The translations under genes and the position numbers were made by a program. A stretch of 64,000 nucleotides of DNA, from the NCBI RefSeq assembly GCF_002849225.1, contig NZ_PKMC01000002.1, positions 124,001 to 188,000 on the forward strand, in the 5' to 3' direction. How positions within the stretch are numbered: the first letter of the stretch is position 1; the number at the start of each line of letters is the position of its first letter. Shown here piece after piece: positions 58,728-64,000 of the stretch. Under the pieces are notes generated by a model. The model did no database searches. It was given only the letters and a program-made list of their open reading frames with translations, and had not been told where the DNA came from. This DNA is from Actinomyces sp. UMB0138. Its GTDB lineage: Bacteria > Bacillota > Negativicutes > Veillonellales > Veillonellaceae.

Positions 58728-60764
58728 ATGCGCAAACAAATCTTGTTGTGTGCGTTGGCCGTGGCCTTGTTCGTATGTTCACTTCCGCCATTGGCCCACG
58801 CCGAGGACGCACCGACGGTAACCATCACCGCCCTCACTTCTACCCTGAACCCGCAAACCAAGCAGGTAAAAGCCCACTTGGAAGTGCATAATCCTACCGC
58901 CAAGCCTCTAACCGGGTTGAATGCCAACATCGACGTGTCTAACGCGTCCACCCTTGACGCCAACGAGCTGTGCGACTGGTTGCACGGGGCCGAAGACAAT
59001 CAGAAGTGGACCGCGGTGTGGTCCGGGGCAGTGCCCACGGTTCCAGCCCACGGCAAAGTCGGCGTGGATGCCACCTTCGAATCTGACTCGATTCCCGCTC
59101 TTACCGAACAGTGGGGGCCAAGAGGAATTACGGCCACGGTGGGGCAGGCATCCGATCGCTCGATTCTATTGGTAGGGGCGCCGTTCCAGGTTGAGCACAC
59201 CAAGTTACTACTGCAAGTGCCAGTGCGGGGGCTGCGCGACGAGGTGCGGGCTGCTACCGGCTCTGCTTCCATAGGGAAAACGGCCATTGGGCCAGCTTCC
59301 GGACTGGCCAAAACCGAACAGGCCGAGGGCGAATACTTGTCCACGGGCGTCACCGTTGCGGACACGCCCTCGATTAAGAAACTGCAGGTCCTGGCCAAAG
59401 AGGCCCGCCCTGGAGTAGTTTACTTAATTGACCCTGCTGTCATAGATTCCGGCTCTCCAATCGTCCGCGGCAAAACAGTTGGGCTGGACCAGCCTACAAA
59501 GGCTCCCATTCCCTCCGCGAGCGCACTGGCAGCCCTAAAAGCGATTACGAAAAAGGGCGGCAAGATCCTACTGACTCCCTGGGGATTTCCGCAGGCCCGC
59601 CCTACAGGAGCCACCCGGGAGCTCTCACTCATAGCGGATAAGCGCACTACGGAAACCGCCCGCGCACTGGCAAAACGCGGCGTGCAAACAACGTCTAACT
59701 TTGCCGCTTTCAGCCAGGCCCCCGCCATTTCTCAACTAGAGGAAGTGCCCGAAGACTGGCCCATAATTGCCCCGCAAAAAGCGGCGGAAACGACCTCGAA
59801 CCTTTCTTACACGCCCTCGGCGCGCACGACCCTATACGCCCAGGGCAATCACCCCACGATCCTGAATTCACAGGTACTTTCTAGGATCCTGTCCGCTTCC
59901 GCTTCCGGCTCCGTCACCGAATTCGACCTTTCCCAGCTGGCACTGTCGGCCGTTGCCATCATGGATCACGAGCGGCCCTTCGACCCGCGCATCATCAGTG
60001 CGGAACTACCCGCCAATGCCAACGCGGCGCAGGTAAAGCGGGCACGCGCCCTCTACACGTCCGCCTGGACCGACCCGATCACCCTAGACGAAGCCCTTTC
60101 CGAATCGGCGCGAGCAGACGAATTCCTGCCCGTAGACAGCAACGCCTCCCAGGGCCTGTCCGCCACCAAGACAATCTCCCACGTCTCTACCACGACCGAC
60201 CTGTTATCCCTGGTGGGCAAGGATCCCGAGCGGATAACCTACGCGCTGCAATCGCAACTACTGCTGGCGGCAGGCAACACTCTGCCGCAAAACCTCCGCG
60301 CCCAGGCGCTTAGAAATTTGGACGCAGATTCGCGCGCCCTGCGCAGCGCCATCGCCGCTCAGCCTTCCTCCACGATCAACCTGATCTCTACGGAAGCGAT
60401 GCTCCCCGTGCGCATCTCAAACGGCCTCGCCATACCCGTGAACGTGCAGGCGCGCGCCCGCACATCCGACCCCCGCCTACAGGTAGGCGAACCGCAAAAC
60501 GTGCAGGTGCCAGCCCGTTCCGCGGCAACCGCAAACATTCCCCTAAAAGCCGTAGGTAACGGCAACATCCAGGTGCGAGTAGGCATTGCCACAAACACCG
60601 GACAAGTCATTTCCCAAGCCAATCCGCTCCACATCCGGGTTCGCCCGGGCCTCGAAGACAAGGCAATCTGGGGCGCAGCAGCCATAGCTGTGGCTGTCTT
60701 CGTGTTTGGCCTTATCAGAACATTCCGTCGAGGGCGCAAGATGCCAGTTGAGGAACTTCCATGA
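58728..60764 (+). CDS. DUF6049 exported membrane protein (Rv3909-like)
   Basis: 678 residues: a signal peptide (MRKQILLCALAVALFVCSLP, cleavage after AHA), a large extracytoplasmic region with two beta-sandwich-like parts, and a C-terminal helix (WGAAAIAVAVFVFGLIRTF) with a basic end. DUF6049 proteins sit before murJ in actinobacteria and are thought to work with it in envelope assembly; function unproven. ATG 58728 follows the NUDIX stop (GTG 58725 also in frame). Its stop overlaps the murJ ATG (ATGA). Confidence 0.8.
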   Translation: MRKQILLCALAVALFVCSLPPLAHAEDAPTVTITALTSTLNPQTKQVKAHLEVHNPTAKPLTGLNANIDVSNASTLDANELCDWLHGAEDNQKWTAVWSGAVPTVPAHGKVGVDATFESDSIPALTEQWGPRGITATVGQASDRSILLVGAPFQVEHTKLLLQVPVRGLRDEVRAATGSASIGKTAIGPASGLAKTEQAEGEYLSTGVTVADTPSIKKLQVLAKEARPGVVYLIDPAVIDSGSPIVRGKTVGLDQPTKAPIPSASALAALKAITKKGGKILLTPWGFPQARPTGATRELSLIADKRTTETARALAKRGVQTTSNFAAFSQAPAISQLEEVPEDWPIIAPQKAAETTSNLSYTPSARTTLYAQGNHPTILNSQVLSRILSASASGSVTEFDLSQLALSAVAIMDHERPFDPRIISAELPANANAAQVKRARALYTSAWTDPITLDEALSESARADEFLPVDSNASQGLSATKTISHVSTTTDLLSLVGKDPERITYALQSQLLLAAGNTLPQNLRAQALRNLDADSRALRSAIAAQPSSTINLISTEAMLPVRISNGLAIPVNVQARARTSDPRLQVGEPQNVQVPARSAATANIPLKAVGNGNIQVRVGIATNTGQVISQANPLHIRVRPGLEDKAIWGAAAIAVAVFVFGLIRTFRRGRKMPVEELP

Positions 60765-63700
60765 GCCGCAAGAGCCGAAAAGTAGGCCTAGCAAAAATTA
60801 ACGTCGCCCGTGCCACCGGGATTATGGCTGCCGGAACAGCCGTGTCCAGGGTGCTCGGGTTCATTCGCGCTGCCCTACTGATAGCAATCATTGGTGAAGT
60901 GGGCGCCAACGACGCCTTCCAGGCTGCGAACACGCTACCGAACACCGTCTACAACCTGATTGCCTCCTCGGTACTGTCAGCGGTGCTGGTGCCGCAGATC
61001 GTGCGCGCCCTCTCCAAGGGCGGGGACGAGGCCGAAGAGTACATCAACCGGCTCCTCACCTTCTTCACCGTCGGCTTGGCGCTGATCACCGTCGTCGCCG
61101 TTGCTGCCGCTCCCTTCCTGGTGAAGCTGTACGCCTACAAGTTCGCCCACGACTGGTACAAGATCGCCGTAGCCTTCGCCTTCTGGTGCCTGCCGCAAGT
61201 TTTCTTCTACGGCATGTACGCCCTCTGGGGACAACTACTAAACGCCATGGGCAAATTCGGCCCATACATGTGGTCTCCAGTGGTCAACAACGTTGTCGGA
61301 ATCTCGGGCATGGGCGTGTTCTTGTGGGTAATGGGAGACAAGGACTGGGCAACGGACCCCTCCCTCTGGTCTTCTAAGGCAATCGCACTGCTAGGCGGCA
61401 TCACCACCCTAGGCATCGTGGCGCAAGCACTGATCTTGCTGCCACCGCTATACCGCACCGGCTTTAGACTCCGGCCCGTCTGGGGCTTCCGCGGGCACGG
61501 GCTCGGCCAGGTTTCCAAGACCGCATTCTGGGCCTTCGCCGCACTAATGGCCGGACAGGGATCCTACCTGGTAGTCTCCAACGTGGCCGCCGCAGGCAAC
61601 GGAGTTGCCGCAAAGACCGGCGAATTCGTGGCATCCACCACCGCCTACAACACCGCGTTCATGATCTACCAGATCCCCATCGCGCTCGTTGTCGTCTCGC
61701 TTATTACAGCCCTCTTCACGAAGATGTCGCAGATGATGGCCACAGGTGACCTAGCTGGAGCGCGACGTACCTACAACCAAACCATCATTGGCATAGGTTC
61801 CGTCACCGTGTTCTGTGCCGCCGCCCTCGCAATGGCAGCAGTACCGGTAATGCAGGTAATCATGCCCCGCTTCGATGCGGCCGCCATCAGCGGATACGCG
61901 GGCGTCGTGGCCGTCATGGCGTTCAACATTCCCTTCCTAGCGATCTGGTCGACCTCGCAGTCGCTGCTACTAAGCCAGGAAGACACTAAGACTTCCTTCT
62001 TCGTGCAGGCGCCCATGGCGATCGTCGTTGCGATAGTTGCCGGCAGCTCCTACTTCCTACTGAACCCAACCCACTGGGTGCAAGGCGCGGCCGCCGGCGA
62101 ACTGTGCGGGTGGATCTTCGCCGCCATCGTGGGCTGCATCGTGGTAGACCGGCGCCTGCCCGGAGCTAACCCCGGCGCAATCGTTCGTGAATACGCTAAG
62201 TACCTGGGCGCTATTGCCCCAGCCGTATTGGTCGGGTGGGTGATACTGCATTTCATGGGCGCCATGTCGGGCAGTGCGGATTCGTCCACGACAGCGCGTT
62301 TTGCTGGGGCACTAGCACGCGTTACCATTGTCGGCTTCGTCATGCTAGGCATCTACCTGGCTGGCCTGTTTCTGCTGCGTAGCGAGGGAGTCAAGATCAT
62401 CTCTGGCCCCCTTGCTGCACGGCTGCATCTGGGTCGGTCTGCTAATGGCGCGAAGGCCGAAAATAGTGAGAAACTAGAAGACATGACATCTAAGCCGGAG
62501 GAAGCCGTGGCTACCGAAGATCACGAAGAACCCATCATTTCGGGCCGAGACGCCCACTTTGTTCTTCTGCCTGCAGCAACAGCCGAACAGGCGCCCGAAG
62601 CACAAACCCCCCTTGCCGCCACCGCGACGCAGGACGAACCTCCGGTGCCCGCTCCTGCACAGAAGGGTGCTAGTGCTACCGCTGCCGGGGCCGCTTCTTT
62701 CCCGCCGCCCCCGCCGGGCGAGGGCGAAGCCGAAGCACAAGAGGAACACGGCGAATCTTCCGCACAGGAACAAGACCAACTCGGCGAGTCCGTGGCAGAA
62801 GAAACGACCGACCAGGAAGACGCTCACCCCGCGAGCAACACCCCCGAAGCCATGGCGTCACTGTCGCCACAGCGCTGGGATTCACTAAAGTCGGCGCTGC
62901 TAGGAAAGGCCTCGGCCTCCCAAAGCCAGACTCCCGCCTCGCCTTCGCAGGAGCAGGGCCAGGAAGGTTCTTTCCCGCCGCCCCCGCCGGGCGAGGGCGA
63001 AGCCGAAGCACAAACCGGGTCAACGGCCCTTGCGAGCACCCCGGAGAATCAGGATTCGGCAGCCGCCCCTGCCTCGACTTCGGCAGCCGGAAGCTCGCCG
63101 GTTCCTGCGGCCCAGGCACAACCGCAGGAAGAAGGGTCTGCAGAAGAGGCTTCGCCCTCGAAGGCAGCAGACCAGGAAGCCGAAGGCGGCGAAACTGAGG
63201 GCGAGGAAACCGTCCACGTCACCCAGAACGCCTCTCCGCGCAAGGTAAGCGGCGTTCCCCTAGTTGGCACTAAGAACGCAATCATTCCGCCGGCCGCTGA
63301 TGCCGAGAAGGACATTGAGGCCAATACCGCTTCCTTCGAAGCCATCCTGATGGGCCAGGAGCCCGCCAATTCGGACACTAGTACCCGGCAACTGCCCATG
63401 TTCGGCGCCGCCCCGAAGCCGGTGCCGCCACGAACCGCCCCGAAGGTGCAGCGTCGTGACGAAGAGGACGATTCTCCGCTCATCAATCCCGTCCGTCGCA
63501 CCATGATCGGTGCGGCAGCCGGCGCGGGCGTCGCCCTCCTCCTCGGACTCATCCTGGTGGTGCCGCCGCTGCTGTCCTCGCCCTCGGCAAAGGAGGCCGC
63601 GCCCAAGACTTCCGCCTCCCAATCCCAGCAGGGTGGGGCCACTAAGAAGCCCTCGGCGCCCACTGCGAAGAAGCCCGAGATTGCCGCAGTGGCCTCCCTC

Positions 63701-64000
63701 GATCCCGAGGGCGACCAAAATGAACACCCCGAAGATCAAGACAAGATGGTGGACGGCGACCCGCAGTCCGTATGGATGTCGCGCTACTACCAGAATCCGA
63801 AGTTCGGCTTTAAGTCCGGCATCGGCGTCTCAATCTTGCTGAAAGACAAGGCAAAGGTTAGCCAGGTCACCGTGGCCACTCCCGCCACCGGGGGCACTAT
63901 CGAACTGCGCTCAACTTCGGCTGACAAGCCGCACGAGGGCGAACCACTCGCCACTGGCGAATTCGCCCAACCCACCACCACTTTGAAGCTAAAGAAACCG
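60761..64000 (+). CDS. murJ: MurJ-type lipid II flippase with long C-terminal extension (cut by window edge)
   Basis: At least 1080 residues without a stop. Residues 1 to about 560 form about 14 membrane helices with MviN/MurJ features: GTAVSRVLGFIRAALL, ANTLPNTVYNLIASSVLSAVLVPQ and the QIPIALVVVSLITALFTKMS region. Then comes a 340-residue disordered arm, acidic and Pro/Ala/Gln-rich, with an exact 46-bp repeat. A single helix near residue 910 (AAGAGVALLLGLILVV) and a discoidin-like domain (MVDGDPQSVWMSRYYQNP, VSILLKDKAKVSQVTV) follow, as at the C-terminus of mycobacterial Rv3910. Unlike Rv3910 no pseudokinase is seen in the arm. ATG 60761 overlaps the DUF6049 stop. Confidence 0.9.
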   Translation, partial: MSRKSRKVGLAKINVARATGIMAAGTAVSRVLGFIRAALLIAIIGEVGANDAFQAANTLPNTVYNLIASSVLSAVLVPQIVRALSKGGDEAEEYINRLLTFFTVGLALITVVAVAAAPFLVKLYAYKFAHDWYKIAVAFAFWCLPQVFFYGMYALWGQLLNAMGKFGPYMWSPVVNNVVGISGMGVFLWVMGDKDWATDPSLWSSKAIALLGGITTLGIVAQALILLPPLYRTGFRLRPVWGFRGHGLGQVSKTAFWAFAALMAGQGSYLVVSNVAAAGNGVAAKTGEFVASTTAYNTAFMIYQIPIALVVVSLITALFTKMSQMMATGDLAGARRTYNQTIIGIGSVTVFCAAALAMAAVPVMQVIMPRFDAAAISGYAGVVAVMAFNIPFLAIWSTSQSLLLSQEDTKTSFFVQAPMAIVVAIVAGSSYFLLNPTHWVQGAAAGELCGWIFAAIVGCIVVDRRLPGANPGAIVREYAKYLGAIAPAVLVGWVILHFMGAMSGSADSSTTARFAGALARVTIVGFVMLGIYLAGLFLLRSEGVKIISGPLAARLHLGRSANGAKAENSEKLEDMTSKPEEAVATEDHEEPIISGRDAHFVLLPAATAEQAPEAQTPLAATATQDEPPVPAPAQKGASATAAGAASFPPPPPGEGEAEAQEEHGESSAQEQDQLGESVAEETTDQEDAHPASNTPEAMASLSPQRWDSLKSALLGKASASQSQTPASPSQEQGQEGSFPPPPPGEGEAEAQTGSTALASTPENQDSAAAPASTSAAGSSPVPAAQAQPQEEGSAEEASPSKAADQEAEGGETEGEETVHVTQNASPRKVSGVPLVGTKNAIIPPAADAEKDIEANTASFEAILMGQEPANSDTSTRQLPMFGAAPKPVPPRTAPKVQRRDEEDDSPLINPVRRTMIGAAAGAGVALLLGLILVVPPLLSSPSAKEAAPKTSASQSQQGGATKKPSAPTAKKPEIAAVASLDPEGDQNEHPEDQDKMVDGDPQSVWMSRYYQNPKFGFKSGIGVSILLKDKAKVSQVTVATPATGGTIELRSTSADKPHEGEPLATGEFAQPTTTLKLKKP
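62695..62740 (+). repeat. 46-bp exact direct repeat in the murJ arm, copy 1
   Basis: Encodes the frame FPPPPPGEGEAEAQ. Identical to 62968-63013, with an offset of 273 bases (91 codons). Exact DNA identity suggests recent duplication or gene conversion. Confidence 0.9.
62968..63013 (+). repeat. 46-bp exact direct repeat in the murJ arm, copy 2
   Basis: Same sequence as 62695-62740 and in the same reading frame. The text between the copies is Gln/Ser/Glu-rich linker. Confidence 0.9.

Overview
The window comes from a high-GC Gram-positive actinobacterium, most likely a member of the Actinomycetaceae or a close relative. The evidence is a WhiB4-type regulator, a Crp/GlxR regulator nearly collinear with the mycobacterial protein, a Tad pilus locus of the 'helicase/secretion neighbourhood' type, sortase-sorted surface proteins, and the coproporphyrin-dependent haem pathway (hemY-type oxidase, ferrochelatase and HemQ). 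Gene order from about 3.9 to 20.3 kb follows the mycobacterial helicase - tad - epoxide-hydrolase-like - nth - crp - whiB4 - ponA2 - metallophosphoesterase order. The right end (58-64 kb) follows the NUDIX - DUF6049 - MurJ order. I do not assign a species.

Layout. 0-1.6 kb: 3' end of purA, then short ORFs and a C-terminal scrap of a restriction-type helicase. 1.6-6.4 kb: AI-2E-type permease, PAP2 phosphatase, DEAH helicase with a cysteine-rich C-terminus. 6.4-11.1 kb: tad pilus genes on the minus strand, with TadB and TadC fused. 11.2-20.3 kb: membrane proteins, a nucleophile-less alpha/beta hydrolase, nth, crp, ridA with a 52-aa partner, whiB4, a bifunctional penicillin-binding protein and a phosphoesterase. 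20.4-31 kb: an accessory-looking stretch with two divergent surface proteins about 1 kb apart (one with seven FIVAR-like repeats and an LPxTG signal), a tRNA-Pro, azlCD, a YwiC-like protein and a WxG-like/hydrolase pair. 31-46.4 kb: a nearly complete haem supercluster, hemA-hemH-hemQ on minus and hemE-hemY-hemC-hemD-x-hemB on plus, with hemL further on. It is interrupted by a catalytically dead O6-alkylguanine-transferase homologue, a methyltransferase, an atypical two-component pair and a PspC protein. 46.4-50.5 kb: a PadR-controlled ABC transporter operon, then a lower-GC island with a frameshifted bacteriocin-like gene and a small membrane protein. 50.5-58 kb: purB, copper chaperone and copper ATPase, DUF6541, DedA. 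58.2-64 kb: NUDIX, DUF6049 and a long MurJ that runs off the window.

Working together: the hem genes supply every step from glutamyl-tRNA to coprohaem decarboxylation except glutamyl-tRNA synthesis. The tad genes split into an assembly unit (cpaE-like, cpaF/tadA, tadBC) and a pilin unit (DUF4244, two TadE-like), each preceded by the same two-box element. PonA-type PBP, MurJ and DedA serve envelope growth.

Most unusual points: a copper ATPase whose metal-binding HMA domain is inserted inside the cytoplasmic catalytic loop; the PTHM-for-PCHR transferase homologue inside the haem operon; a response regulator with Asn in place of the phosphoacceptor Asp, next to a kinase with two membrane modules; a Cys/His-rich tail on HemQ; the bacteriocin-like island; and a strongly over-represented heptamer GAGGGCG that is absent from 21.5-31.2 kb.
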